From: SIG78 sp036677805
GTDB lineage: Bacteria; Verrucomicrobiota; Lentisphaeria; Victivallales; Victivallaceae
Direction: 5' to 3'
Assembly (NCBI GenBank): GCA_036677805.1
Contig: JAVBVS010000029.1
Location: 1-64,000 of the forward strand
DNA length: 64,000 nt
Shown here: in pieces, positions 1 through 8,277 of the stretch
Layout of the letters: the number at the start of each line of letters is the position of its first letter
Numbering within the stretch: the stretch's first letter is position 1
Made by a program: the position numbers and the translations under genes
Notes under the pieces: generated by a model
Seen by the model: only the letters and a program-made list of their open reading frames with translations
What the model was told of the DNA's origin: nothing
The model's database searches: none

Positions 1-117
1 GGAGACATTTTGAACTTCACCGTCCCAGCTGCGCTTGAGGTAGATTCCATCCAGAAAGAGATACGGATACTCGCCCCGGATCGGCTGCATCCGCCAATCT
101 TCGATCTTGCCGTAATG
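1..117 (-). pseudogene. IS256-family (Mutator) transposase fragment
   Basis: The minus strand reads 39 codons off the left edge of the window. It contains IEDWRMQPIRGEYPYLFLDG followed by IYLKRSWDGEVQNVS, the very conserved core of IS256/Mutator transposases; the D of FLDG is one of the catalytic acidic residues. An in-frame TGA at 118-120 lies just upstream, and no N-terminal half of a transposase is visible beyond it, so the copy is 5'-truncated. The C-terminal part would lie outside the window. It sits 18 bases past the stop of the AT-rich isomerase gene and supports the idea that this end of the window is mobile-element debris. Confidence 0.75.
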
Positions 118-134
118 TCAACCGCTGCCAATAA

Positions 135-989
135 TTATTGCGCAAGAAAATCCTGCAGAAATCGGATATAATCCATGTCGCGTTTGGCGGCAATCACCCC
201 ATCGCCGCTGCACGGGTATTCAATTGCAATAATTCCATCAGGTAATTCATTGGCAAGACCTTTCATAACCTGACAGGTATCAATATGACCATCTTCAAGA
301 TGGGTCGCCAGATTATACTTGAAATCTGGAGTACGCATCAAATTTTTAAGGTGCGCATAGTAGATACGACCATTGAGGAGCTTAAAACACTCGTCAATGC
401 CAACCCCATTGTGATTAATAAAAATATTGCCATGATCATAATTGATACCACAGCGATCAGCATCCGCCATGTCAAGTAATTTGGCACAGGCTTGAGGAAG
501 GTCGTGCAAATAGCAGTTGTGACTTTCCAGAGCAATACGCATATTGCGTTTGGCAAGTTCCGGATTCAGCCGGCGTAAACCGACAGCGGCACGCTCATAA
601 TGTACTTCAGTAGCACAAGCACTGCCGTTTTTTTCGTAATCAGTATATTCCGCACCAGGGGCAATCAGATTGCCGGTGAAAAAATTAATGATTTTCGTCC
701 CGCAGGCAGCCTGGGCCCAGTCTAAAAACTTAATGAAGTTTTGTTCGTCCGTCTTGATGCGTTCCGGTTCATCAACCATATAGTTAAGCGGGTAGCCGAA
801 AATGATTTCAAAATCGCTATAGCGTTGTTTTAGATCCGCAATTTTATTTAAATAACCTTGTTCATCGGTTTCATAAGCACTGAATCGGCGTAATTCAACG
901 CCTGAGCATCCATTGCTGGCCGCAATCTTGAAAAGCGTTTCAAGTTTACCCAAACCTTCATAGTAATTAACGTGTAATAAGGTTTTCAT
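135..989 (-). CDS. Sugar phosphate isomerase/epimerase (xylose isomerase-like TIM barrel)
   Basis: A 284-residue protein of the AP-endonuclease-2/xylose isomerase-like TIM-barrel family, which isomerises or epimerises sugars and related keto-compounds with a divalent metal. The expected metal-ligand positions are visible in order: ALESHN, INYDHGN, YAHLKN and IAIEYPCSGDG. The start was placed at 989, where an AAGGA lies upstream of ATG, rather than at 1019. The gene is clearly AT-richer than the genes after 2200 and is flanked by a transposase fragment and truncated genes, so it was probably acquired. The substrate cannot be told. A truncated gene ends 47 bases upstream on the same strand, so it was once the downstream gene of a small operon. 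Confidence 0.75.
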   Translation of the reverse strand: MKTLLHVNYYEGLGKLETLFKIAASNGCSGVELRRFSAYETDEQGYLNKIADLKQRYSDFEIIFGYPLNYMVDEPERIKTDEQNFIKFLDWAQAACGTKIINFFTGNLIAPGAEYTDYEKNGSACATEVHYERAAVGLRRLNPELAKRNMRIALESHNCYLHDLPQACAKLLDMADADRCGINYDHGNIFINHNGVGIDECFKLLNGRIYYAHLKNLMRTPDFKYNLATHLEDGHIDTCQVMKGLANELPDGIIAIEYPCSGDGVIAAKRDMDYIRFLQDFLAQ

Positions 990-1036
990 TTTACAGATAT
1001 CCTTCTGCTTAAATTTCAATTTCGGGAGTGATAAAA

Positions 1037-1368
1037 TTACACTATTTCAGTTCTTTTACTAATAATATCATCAAAAGGAGTATTAATCAAGCAATTGATC
1101 GCTTCAATAAAACTATTGAAACTGGTAGTTTGGCGAATCGCTGTTTTTTCGGGGGCGTTATCGCTTGCCCGCACCTCCTGTACGAGAGCATACGGGGCAT
1201 GGAATTCCCAATAACGAAATCGCTCACGGTTACTGAAATACGTTTCCATGGCGTTTTGGGCTTGTTTTCGTAAAAGCTGACAGGCTCCCGCCGGACTCAT
1301 ATGATTAGCACTGAGTTTACTTTTGGCATATTGTTCAACTGTAATTTCACGATTACAGACATAAAGTG
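1037..1368 (-). pseudogene. 5'-truncated gene fragment, possibly M55 D-aminopeptidase C-terminus
   Basis: The open frame ends at a stop at 1037 and can be read back past its first Met (1300) to about 1368, where the AT-rich sequence abruptly becomes GC-rich. The readable part includes ITVEQYAKSKL, SPAGACQLLRKQAQNAM and FHAPYALVQEVRAS. The pattern (SPxxAxxLLRxxAxxA, then PYxLxxEVR, then a TSFNSFIEAI tail) recalls the C-terminal end of M55 (DppA-type) D-aminopeptidases, but the match is weak. No plausible N-terminus exists. It lies 47 bases upstream of the isomerase on the same strand. Confidence 0.35.
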
Positions 1369-1700
1369 ATCGCTGGACTCGCGCGGCGCTTTGTCCTCGG
1401 CGTCCCGGTTGATCTTCTGATCATCGACACCTACAGTTCGCTGGTCAAAACCGAAAATCCTGCCACGCCGGATGGCGTCAAACAGTTGTTCAATAAACTG
1501 CGCGGAATGGGGATGGCGATTCTGGTCACGATTCACACCAACAGCAAGAGTGAGGTGCGCGGGTTCCAAAGCAAACTGGATATCTTCTATTTCAAACTGC
1601 GGCTCTTTCGGGAGAACGCAAGACCGACGACCTGGAAAGTCCGTTTACCATCGAATATGAAGAAATGCACGGCAGCATGGGCGCAAGACAACGAACATAA
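1369..1700 (+). pseudogene. Remnant of RepA-like AAA_25 ATPase, 5'-truncated and frameshifted
   Basis: The frame from about 1369 encodes VDLLIIDTYSSLVKTENP, then KLRGMGMAILVTIHTN, then SKLDIFYFKLRLFRE. This looks like the RecA/RepA-type ATPase core (AAA_25) found in plasmid, phage and integrative-element proteins; LLIIDT is the Walker B strand. Around 1612-1617 the reading frame shifts by one: the second frame continues ERKTDDLESPFTIEYEEMHG and ends SMGARQRT at a TAA at 1698-1700, matching the family's usual C-terminal strand and loop. Walker A and the N-terminus are missing. It is a dead gene from a mobile element. The visible sequence is GC-rich, unlike its left neighbour. Confidence 0.6.
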
Positions 1701-2028
1701 TCAATTATAGGTAACATAATCATGTGAGAAAACAAATTCAAGTAAAAAAATAATAGACAATAGTAACACGCGCCAGCATGGCATCCTGCTGCCAGGTTCC
1801 GGATGAAGAAACAGAGAAAAAACGATTCCCGGAAACGAGGCCCACATGGGGTGTGACCGCATGGAAAAGCGAAGGCGGAAGCGTTGCCAATGTCTGTGAA
1901 AATCGCCTGAAACGACACCCAAACTCACCCAAATCAGGTTGCCGTTTTTCGCCGTTTTGAGTTTCAAACTGCCGTTTACGGCGCTTTCGATTTTACCGAA
2001 AAAATTGTCTAAAGCAGCAATTCTGAGC
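1701..2028. other. Gene-free stretch between mobile-element remnant and tRNA-Leu
   Basis: About 330 bases with no convincing coding sequence on either strand; the short open frames here show no recognisable family. Base composition is mixed, with an AT-rich patch at about 1700-1760. It lies directly downstream of the 3' end of tRNA-Leu(CAA), a typical integration position. No repeat of the tRNA 3' end was seen within 1-2077, so an att duplication, if any, lies outside the window. Confidence 0.5.
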
Positions 2029-2065
2029 AAAAAAAATCCGGATTGCAACTTCTTGCAGCCCGGAT
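2029..2065 (-). terminator. Intrinsic terminator of tRNA-Leu(CAA)
   Basis: On the minus strand, just past the tRNA 3' end, ATCCGG (2060-2065) pairs with CCGGAT (2036-2041). An additional TGCA/TGCA pairing lies inside, and a run of eight T follows (2029-2036). Confidence 0.7.
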
Positions 2066-2077
2066 AAAATCATCATT

Positions 2078-2164
2078 TGGTACCGAAGGTGGGAATCGAA
2101 CCCACATGGTGTCGCCACCGCCAGATTTTGAGTCTAGTGCGTCTGCCAATTCCGCCACTTCGGC
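2078..2164 (-). tRNA. tRNA-Leu (anticodon CAA)
   Basis: The minus strand folds as a type II (long variable arm) tRNA. The acceptor stem GCCGAAG pairs with CTTCGGT, followed by A and a genome-encoded CCA. The anticodon stem CTAGA/TCTGG closes the loop CTCAAAA, giving anticodon CAA for UUG codons. The T-loop GGTTCGAATCC is canonical. It is followed by an intrinsic terminator and, further on, by mobile-element debris. Confidence 0.95.
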
Positions 2165-2231
2165 AACTCATTTTCATAATTTAGCACGGAAAACATTTTT
2201 GTCAACCGGGAAAAAGCGTTTTCGGCTGATT

Positions 2232-2879
2232 TCATGCCTGCAATGTCCCGTCCGGACAGAGGTCGCGCAATACGCAATGCGCGCAATCCGGAGTACGCGC
2301 ATGGCAGACCTGCCGCCCATGCACAATCAGCAGATGGGAGAAGTTGGTCCAGCGCGCCGCCGCCATCCGGTCGTTCACGAGCCGTTCCAGATTTTCCGGA
2401 GTCGCGTTGACCCAATCCTTGCGCAGATGTTTCAGCAGGCGCTGGACGTGAGTGTCGACCGGGAAGCCGGGGATGCCGAACGCATTGCCCAGAATCACAT
2501 TGGCGCTTTTGCGCCCCACGCCGGGAAGCGTCGTCAAATCCGCCATGTTGTCCGGTACCTCGCCACCAAAATTTTCCGTCAGCAGACGCGACAGCGCCAC
2601 CAGACTCGCCGCCTTGTTGCGCCACAAGCCAAGGCTGCGGATGATCGTTCCGACATCCGCCGGACCCGCTAAACTCATTGCCGCCGCGTCGGGATAACGC
2701 CGGAAAAGCTCCGGCGTCACCGCGTTGACCCGTTCGTCCCGGCACTGCGCCGACAGAATCACCGCCACCAGCAGCTGAAACGGAGTTTCATGCCGCAACG
2801 GGCAAATGCAATCGCCGTAAACCGCGAACAACCGGTCGTAAACCGCATCCAGCAGCGCCGCCGCCTTATCGCGCTTCAT
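2232..2879 (-). CDS. nth: Endonuclease III
   Basis: A 215-residue base-excision repair enzyme (DNA glycosylase/AP lyase for oxidised pyrimidines). The HhH-GPD core is clear: LPGVGRKSANV carries the catalytic Lys (about residue 123) and VDTHVQRL the catalytic Asp (about 140). The C-terminal C-x6-C-x2-C-x5-C (CHARTPDCAHCVLRDLC) is the [4Fe-4S] loop. The ATG at 2879 was chosen; it overlaps the end of hisH by 14 bases and gives a normal N-terminus, while the in-frame TTG at 2894 adds five odd residues. Translational coupling to hisH is likely although the functions are unrelated. Confidence 0.93.
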   Translation of the reverse strand: MKRDKAAALLDAVYDRLFAVYGDCICPLRHETPFQLLVAVILSAQCRDERVNAVTPELFRRYPDAAAMSLAGPADVGTIIRSLGLWRNKAASLVALSRLLTENFGGEVPDNMADLTTLPGVGRKSANVILGNAFGIPGFPVDTHVQRLLKHLRKDWVNATPENLERLVNDRMAAARWTNFSHLLIVHGRQVCHARTPDCAHCVLRDLCPDGTLQA

Positions 2880-3492
2880 CGCACAATTCCACAAAACTGC
2901 GCAGGATCGCCAATCCCGGCTTCTGGCTTTTTTCGGGGTGAAACTGGGTCGCGGTCAGATTGCCCCGGGCCACCGCCGCGGCAAAAGCCACGCCGTTGTA
3001 CTCGGTCACGCCGCCAATCCATGACGGGTCGGCCGGCGCCACATAAAACGAGTGGACGAAGTAAAAGAATTCATCCGCTCCGGCCACCGCCGCCAGACCG
3101 CGCGGCGCGGGCGTCGTCACATGCATGGAGTTCCATCCCATATGCGGCACCTTGCCCGGCCCGGGCGGAAAGAGTTTGACCGCGCCCGGCACGATGCCCA
3201 ACCCCGGCACTCCCGGAGCCTCCTCGCTGGAGTCGAACAGCATCTGCATCCCAAGACAAATGCCCAGAAACGGCAAATCCCGCGAAGCGTATCGACGCAG
3301 AAAACCGGTCCAGCCGCGGCGGTCGAGATTTTTCATGCCGTCACCGAAATTGCCCACCCCCGGCAGCAATACGCCGGAACAGCCGTCGGCCATCCCCGGC
3401 TCAGTCGCCAGGCGTACCGCGCCGCCGACACTTTCCAGCGCCTTGGCGACGCTGGCCAGGTTGCCCATGCCGTAATCGATCAATGCGATCAT
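2866..3492 (-). CDS. hisH: Imidazole glycerol phosphate synthase, glutaminase subunit
   Basis: A 208-residue class I glutamine amidotransferase that supplies ammonia to HisF in histidine synthesis. The start MIALIDYGMGNL is typical of HisH. GICLGMQ holds the nucleophilic Cys (about residue 77) and FHPEKS the His-Glu pair (about residue 184). The ATG at 3492 has a purine-rich GAAAGGGAAAC upstream. No hisF, hisA or other his gene is within the window on either side, so hisH is detached from its partner here. It overlaps nth downstream. Confidence 0.93.
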   Translation of the reverse strand: MIALIDYGMGNLASVAKALESVGGAVRLATEPGMADGCSGVLLPGVGNFGDGMKNLDRRGWTGFLRRYASRDLPFLGICLGMQMLFDSSEEAPGVPGLGIVPGAVKLFPPGPGKVPHMGWNSMHVTTPAPRGLAAVAGADEFFYFVHSFYVAPADPSWIGGVTEYNGVAFAAAVARGNLTATQFHPEKSQKPGLAILRSFVELCDEAR

Positions 3493-3525
3493 CGTTTCCC
3501 TTTCTCAGTCCCTGTCGAAAATCAA

Positions 3526-3563
3526 ACCGGCCGCGCCGGATTCTTCCATCCCGCGAGGCCGGT
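3526..3563 (-). terminator. Possible terminator after the SDR gene
   Basis: In the 107-base gap between the SDR gene and hisH, ACCGGCC (3557-3563) can pair with GGCCGGT (3526-3532) on the minus strand. A short TTGATTTT follows rather than a full T-run, so it is a weak or processed terminator at best. Confidence 0.35.
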
Positions 3564-3599
3564 CTTGTCATTCATGCATCAGCACGGAACACGGAAGCG

Positions 3600-4457
3600 T
3601 CAGACCCCGCTGTAGGCGTTGAAAGCGCCGTCGATCGGCAGCACCACGCCATTCACGAAGCCCGCGGCATCGTCGCTGACCAGAAAGAGCAGCGCGCCCA
3701 GCAAATCTTCGGGCTTGCCAAAGTGACCCATCGGCGTATGATCCATGATCTTGTTTCCGCGCGCGGTGAGGCTGCCGTCGGGATTGGTCAGGAGCGCCCG
3801 GTTCTGGTCGGTCAGGAAAAATCCCGGCGCGATCGCGTTGACCCGGATGCCGACTTTCGCGAAATGCACCGCCAGCCACTGCGTGAAGTTGCTGATCGCC
3901 GCCTTGGCGCCGCTGTAGGCCGGAATCTTGGTCAGCGGGGTGAAGGCGTTCATCGACGACACATTGATGATCACGCCCCGGCCGGTTTCGGCCATGCCGC
4001 GGGCGAACGCCTGAGTCGGCAGCAGCGTGCCGAGAAAGTTCAGATTGAAGACGAAGCCGACGCCGGCCGGATCGAGATCGAAAAAGGTGGTTACGCCTTC
4101 GACCGCGCCCGCAAGATCGACTTTTTCGAGATATTCCTTGCTGGTGGTGCCCTTGGGATGATTGCCGCCGGCGCCGTTGATCAGGATGTCGCACACGCCG
4201 AAGGTTTCGCGGACCTTGGCTTCCGCGGCCTTGAGACTGGCGGCCTCAAGCACGTTGGCGGCAATGCCGACGGCCTGTCCGCCTTCGGCCTTGATTTCAT
4301 CGGCCACCTTCTGCGCATTTTCTTCGCGCAGGTCGAGAATCGCGACCTTGGCACCGCACGCGGCGAGCGCCTTGGCCATCATCCCGCAAAGCACACCGCC
4401 GCCGCCGGTGACGACCGCAACCTTATCGTTCAAATCGATCTGAAACGGCAATTTCAT
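3600..4457 (-). CDS. SDR-family oxidoreductase, probable D-mannonate oxidoreductase
   Basis: A 285-residue short-chain dehydrogenase. The glycine-rich NAD(P) loop is TGGGGVLCG (residues 17-25), followed by an NGAGG strand end. The Ser is in NVSSMN and the catalytic pair in YSGAKAA (Y181/K185). The insert LDPAGVGFVFNLNFLGT and the overall length resemble the SDR-type D-mannonate oxidoreductases (fructuronate reductases) used in hexuronate breakdown, but another polyol specificity is possible. The ATG is preceded by GGGAAAGGTG. It is monocistronic by spacing: 211 bases separate it from divergent mcsA. Confidence 0.7.
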   Translation of the reverse strand: MKLPFQIDLNDKVAVVTGGGGVLCGMMAKALAACGAKVAILDLREENAQKVADEIKAEGGQAVGIAANVLEAASLKAAEAKVRETFGVCDILINGAGGNHPKGTTSKEYLEKVDLAGAVEGVTTFFDLDPAGVGFVFNLNFLGTLLPTQAFARGMAETGRGVIINVSSMNAFTPLTKIPAYSGAKAAISNFTQWLAVHFAKVGIRVNAIAPGFFLTDQNRALLTNPDGSLTARGNKIMDHTPMGHFGKPEDLLGALLFLVSDDAAGFVNGVVLPIDGAFNAYSGV

Positions 4458-4609
4458 GTTTTTTCACCTTTCCCAAATTTTACCCCGAAACAATCGCTTT
4501 CATGGATCAACGCAGATAATTTATCACCATTCGCGGCAATGCGCAAGGCGTTTTCGATTTTTTCGCTGTCAAATTATCGAAATGTCGCGCGCTTTTCCCG
4601 GGAAAAGTA

Positions 4610-4637
4610 TTGAATTTCTCGTTGACACGGTTATATT
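4610..4637 (+). promoter_or_regulatory. Sigma70-like promoter for mcsA-mcsB
   Basis: TTGAAT (4610-4615), a 16-base spacer, then TATATT (4632-4637), placing the start of transcription about 25 bases before the mcsA ATG. No CtsR- or CIRCE-like direct or inverted repeat was seen next to it. Confidence 0.55.
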
Positions 4638-4668
4638 AGGGAGTGAAAAAACGCGAGGAGAGCGGATC

Positions 4669-5235
4669 ATGATTTGCGATATCTGCAAAAAAAATGAAGC
4701 CACCATCCACATTCAGGAAATCGCCGGCGGCCAGAAGAAAGTCATCCATATGTGCCAGGAATGCGCCGCGGCGAAACAGTCCGATGCGGGCTTCGATTTC
4801 GGGCCGTTCAATCTGGCTGAAGTGCTGTATCAGCTTTCCGGGCAGAAGCCGCCCGAGACGGCCGCATCCGGCGCCACCGGCGAAAAACCGGAATCCGGAA
4901 CCGAATTGACCTGTCCCGACTGCGGCTGGAGTGAAGCCATGCTGCGCCGCAGCGGCAAACTCGGCTGCGGCCGCTGCTACACGGTTTTCGCCGCGCTGCT
5001 GAACGATGCGTTCAAGAATATGCATCGCGGATCGTCCCATCTCGGCAAGCACCCCGCCGGAAACTCCAAAGCATCCGATTTGCGCAACTGCCGCGACCGG
5101 CTCAATTCGTTGCAGAAAAAGCTTCAGCAGACCATCGCGGCCGAAGAATACGAAAACGCCGCGGTGCTCCGCGACAAAATCAACGAACTCAAAGCGGAAT
5201 GCGACCGGATCGCCATGCGGGAGTGCAAAGAATGA
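4669..5235 (+). CDS. mcsA: McsA-like activator of protein-arginine kinase (UVR-domain zinc protein)
   Basis: A 188-residue protein with an N-terminal CxxC...CxxC zinc site (C3, C6, C29, C32), a second CPDC...CGRC zinc site (about residues 83-106) and a C-terminal UVR helix-hairpin (about 145-180, ending EYENAAVLRDKINELK). In Firmicutes McsA binds and activates the arginine kinase McsB and helps mark proteins for ClpCP. The start was set at ATG 4669 (GAGGAG upstream, residues MICDIC); the longer upstream open frame crosses the promoter and is not coding. The stop overlaps the mcsB start (ATGA). Confidence 0.88.
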   Translation: MICDICKKNEATIHIQEIAGGQKKVIHMCQECAAAKQSDAGFDFGPFNLAEVLYQLSGQKPPETAASGATGEKPESGTELTCPDCGWSEAMLRRSGKLGCGRCYTVFAALLNDAFKNMHRGSSHLGKHPAGNSKASDLRNCRDRLNSLQKKLQQTIAAEEYENAAVLRDKINELKAECDRIAMRECKE

Positions 5236-6308
5236 TGCGTCAAAGCCAGGTGGAAGAACTTCTGAAAAATAAGGTCAGCTATCTCTCCGACAGTGCGCCG
5301 GAAGACGACATCGCCATCAGCACCCGCATTCGTCTGGCCCGGAATCTGGCGAACTTCCCCTTCCCGACCGCGGCGGCTCAGGAGCAGTTCCGCACGGTCG
5401 CCGACGAAGTGGCGCGGGTGATCGAATCCAAAAAAATTCTGGGCGACGACGCGCTGCACTTCGCCATCGAGCCGATGAGTCCGCTGGATCGGGAGGTGCT
5501 GTTCGAACGGCGGCTGGCCAGCCGCGAACTGCTGTGCCGTCCGATCGGCGGCGCGCTGCATGTGATCGCCGACGAATCGCAGGCGGTGATGGTCAACGAA
5601 GAGGACCATCTGCGCATTCAGGCGTTAAAACCGGGTTTCCAGCTCGATGCGGCGTGGCAAGCCATCGACCGGCTGGATAACCTGCTCAGCAGCGAGCTTG
5701 ATTTCGCCTACGACGAAACCCTCGGCTATCTCACCGCCTGTCCGACCAACGTCGGCACGGGCATGCGGGTGTCGGTCATGCTGCACCTGCCGGGATTGGT
5801 GCTGGCCGGACAGCTCGGCCAAGTGGTTCAGGGCATCGCCAAGCTCGGCCTGGCGGTGCGCGGCATCTTCGGCGAAGGCACCGACAACCGCGGCAATCTT
5901 TTCCAGATCTCCAACCAGAGCACCCTCGGTGAAAGCGAAGCGGACATCATCGCCCGGCTGAAGCGGGTGATCGAGCAGGTGATTGCGCACGAAAAAAACG
6001 CGCGCAAAAACCTGCTCGAGCACGACCACTACCGGCTGCTCGATCTGGTCGGGCGGAGCTACGGCATTCTCCGCCACAGTTACATCCTGTCGAGCGAAGA
6101 GGCGCTCAACTCGCTCTCCGGCGCGCGCTTCGGCGTGGACATGGGCATGTTCAGCGCGCTCGATATCCATACGGTCAACGAACTCTTCGTGACCATCAAT
6201 CCGGCGCACCTCCAGAAGTTGTCGCACCGGGAGCTCGACGGCCGCGAGCGCGATATCTTCCGCGCCCAGATCGTGCGCGAACAACTGCGGAAAACCGGAG
6301 TCAACTGA
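5232..6308 (+). CDS. mcsB: Protein-arginine kinase McsB
   Basis: A 358-residue phosphagen-kinase-fold enzyme that phosphorylates arginine side chains in proteins. Landmarks are STRIRLARN (nucleotide contact), VNEEDHLRIQ, the catalytic Cys in LTACPTNVGTG (about residue 170), the loop GTDNRGNLFQISNQ, and RDIFRA near the C-terminus. RDIFRA fits the RDxxRA allosteric phospho-arginine pocket described for bacterial McsB. ATGATG at 5232/5235 overlaps the mcsA stop, so the pair is translationally coupled. No clpC, ctsR or YwlE-type phosphatase gene is in the window. A histidine kinase follows after 25 bases. Confidence 0.93.
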   Translation: MMRQSQVEELLKNKVSYLSDSAPEDDIAISTRIRLARNLANFPFPTAAAQEQFRTVADEVARVIESKKILGDDALHFAIEPMSPLDREVLFERRLASRELLCRPIGGALHVIADESQAVMVNEEDHLRIQALKPGFQLDAAWQAIDRLDNLLSSELDFAYDETLGYLTACPTNVGTGMRVSVMLHLPGLVLAGQLGQVVQGIAKLGLAVRGIFGEGTDNRGNLFQISNQSTLGESEADIIARLKRVIEQVIAHEKNARKNLLEHDHYRLLDLVGRSYGILRHSYILSSEEALNSLSGARFGVDMGMFSALDIHTVNELFVTINPAHLQKLSHRELDGRERDIFRAQIVREQLRKTGVN

Positions 6309-6333
6309 CCGGGGATAAACGGAAAATACGCTT

Positions 6334-8277
6334 ATGGAGATCGTCAATTCCCTGATCCTGACCTTCCTCGAACTCACCTTCGTGTTCGTGGCGCTGCTGG
6401 TGCTCTACGGCCAGCGCAAAAACATCGGCGATGCGCCGTTTTATGTGACGCTGGGAATATTGCTGATCTTCGGTCAGATGCTGTGCGGCGCGGATTTGCG
6501 TTTTGCCAGCATCGACATGGGTCCGCTGCTGCTGACCTTCCAGATTGGGCCGCTGGTGATCTTCATGCCGTTTCTGGCCGCAATCCTGATGGTTTACGTC
6601 ACCGAGGGGGCGCTGGCAACCCAGCGGTTGATTATCGGGACACTGGCGGCGATGGGGATATTTTTCTATCTCGGCGACCTTACCCGGCTTCAGGCGCGCT
6701 GGATCACCTATTCGGTGACCGGAGCCCTGCCGCTGGAAGCATTCGACATGCTGCTCGAACGCAGCCGCCGGGCGATGCTGGCCATCGTTTCGGGCCAGGT
6801 GCTGGAGCTTTTTCTGCTGCCGATCGTTTTTTCCCGGCTGCGCAACACCGGGCACCGGCTCTTCGTCTGCTGCGTCGGCGCCCTCGGGATTGCGCTGGTG
6901 GTCGATTCGCTGATCTATCTGGGCATCGTCGACATCACCTATGGTTCCTGGTGGAACAACCTTTATCCGATGCTGATTGTGAAAGCCGCCGCGGTGGTCT
7001 ATCTGGCGCTGCTGCTGACGCTCTATCTGGCCAAATTCGGCGCCGAAACCGAGGCGCGTCACACCCGGTCGCTGGAAATCGTATTCGCGTTTTTCGGCAG
7101 CTACGGCCGGACCAAACTGCTGGAGGCCAATCTGCTGGAGTGGGAGGGACGCTACCGGATGATTCTGGAGAATGCCTCGGAAATGATCGTCATCGTCGAC
7201 CGCTCCGCCCGCATTCTCGATGCCAATCCGGCCAGCTGCCGGATGCTCCGGCTGGAAAGCGACCGCCTGATCAACGCCGATTTTGCCGGACTGCTCCACC
7301 CGGATGAAGCCGAGCAGTTCCGGGCGCGTTTCCGCGAGTTGACCGGAGAACCCTCCGGACGGGCCGGCATTTCGCGGCGCTTCACCGTATCCGCGCCCGC
7401 CGAAAATCAAACCATCCATCTGGCGCTCACCATCACGCCGCTGGCACTGGGCGGCCTCAATGCGTTCATCGTGATGGGCCGGGACATCACCGAAGAGCAC
7501 AATCTCGAAGCGGAACGGCAGCGGCTCAACGACGAGCTCGCCCACTCCCAGCGGCTGGAAGCGCTGGGCCAGCTCGCCGGCGGCGTCGCCCACGATTTCA
7601 ACAACAACATCCACGCCATTCTCGGCCACGCCGATCTGATCGCGCTCAACAGCACCCTCGAAGAAAGCAGTCGCAATCATCTCGAAAAGATCATCGACAT
7701 CGCCGAACAGTCGGGCCAGCTCACCGCGCAGCTGCTCGGTTTCGCGCGCAAGGGCAAGTACCGGGAAAGCGATTTCGACCTGCGTATTCTGATCCGCAAA
7801 AGCGCCGATATTTTCCTGCCCGGCAGCAAGGATATTCAGCTCAACGTGACCACGCCGGACTATCCGGTTCTGGTCCGGGGCGACCAGATTCAGCTTCAGC
7901 AGGTGGTGTTGAATCTGTTGATCAACGCCCGTGACGCTTTGCGCGACATCACCGACCGGGACAAAATCATCGAGGTGCGTCTCGAAGAAGCGGCCAATCT
8001 TCCGGACCTTGCCCTCCGCATCCCGGCCCCGGGCAAGGAATTTCATCCGGAAAACTTCTGGCTGCTGACGATTTCGGACAACGGCTGCGGCATGGACGAA
8101 AATACCCGCAAGCGGCTGTTCGAACCATTTTTCACCACCAAACCGGTGGGTCAGGGCACCGGCATGGGCCTCGCCATGGCCTACGGCACCGTAACCAACC
8201 ACCGCGGTCTCATCCATGTGGAAAGCCGCCCCGGAGTCGGCACCACGTTGTTCATTCTGCTGCCCCGGCTGTCCTGA
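6334..8277 (+). CDS. Membrane sensor histidine kinase with PAS domain
   Basis: A 647-residue protein. About seven hydrophobic segments occupy residues 1-235, followed by a PAS domain (about 265-390, MILENASEMIVIVDRSARIL). The HisKA helix has GGVAHDFNNN (phospho-acceptor His about residue 419). The HATPase domain shows the N box NLLINARDAL, G1 DNGCGMD, F box FEPFFTTK and G2 GTGMGLAMAYG. No receiver domain is attached and no response regulator gene is nearby, so its partner is elsewhere. It starts 25 bases after mcsB and is followed after 43 bases by glycosyltransferases, suggesting one long transcript. The signal sensed is unknown. Confidence 0.9.
   Translation: MEIVNSLILTFLELTFVFVALLVLYGQRKNIGDAPFYVTLGILLIFGQMLCGADLRFASIDMGPLLLTFQIGPLVIFMPFLAAILMVYVTEGALATQRLIIGTLAAMGIFFYLGDLTRLQARWITYSVTGALPLEAFDMLLERSRRAMLAIVSGQVLELFLLPIVFSRLRNTGHRLFVCCVGALGIALVVDSLIYLGIVDITYGSWWNNLYPMLIVKAAAVVYLALLLTLYLAKFGAETEARHTRSLEIVFAFFGSYGRTKLLEANLLEWEGRYRMILENASEMIVIVDRSARILDANPASCRMLRLESDRLINADFAGLLHPDEAEQFRARFRELTGEPSGRAGISRRFTVSAPAENQTIHLALTITPLALGGLNAFIVMGRDITEEHNLEAERQRLNDELAHSQRLEALGQLAGGVAHDFNNNIHAILGHADLIALNSTLEESSRNHLEKIIDIAEQSGQLTAQLLGFARKGKYRESDFDLRILIRKSADIFLPGSKDIQLNVTTPDYPVLVRGDQIQLQQVVLNLLINARDALRDITDRDKIIEVRLEEAANLPDLALRIPAPGKEFHPENFWLLTISDNGCGMDENTRKRLFEPFFTTKPVGQGTGMGLAMAYGTVTNHRGLIHVESRPGVGTTLFILLPRLS

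Noticed and set aside
2866..3492. hisH as part of a local histidine operon
   Set aside because: No hisF, hisA or other his gene flanks it within the window.
4622..4637. TTGACA at 4622 as the -35 of mcsA paired with TATATT at 4632
   Set aside because: The spacing would be only 4 bases; TTGAAT at 4610 with a 16-base spacer fits better.
4456..4668. N-terminal extension of mcsA
   Set aside because: It spans the promoter, and the conserved CxxC start is at 4669 behind GAGGAG.
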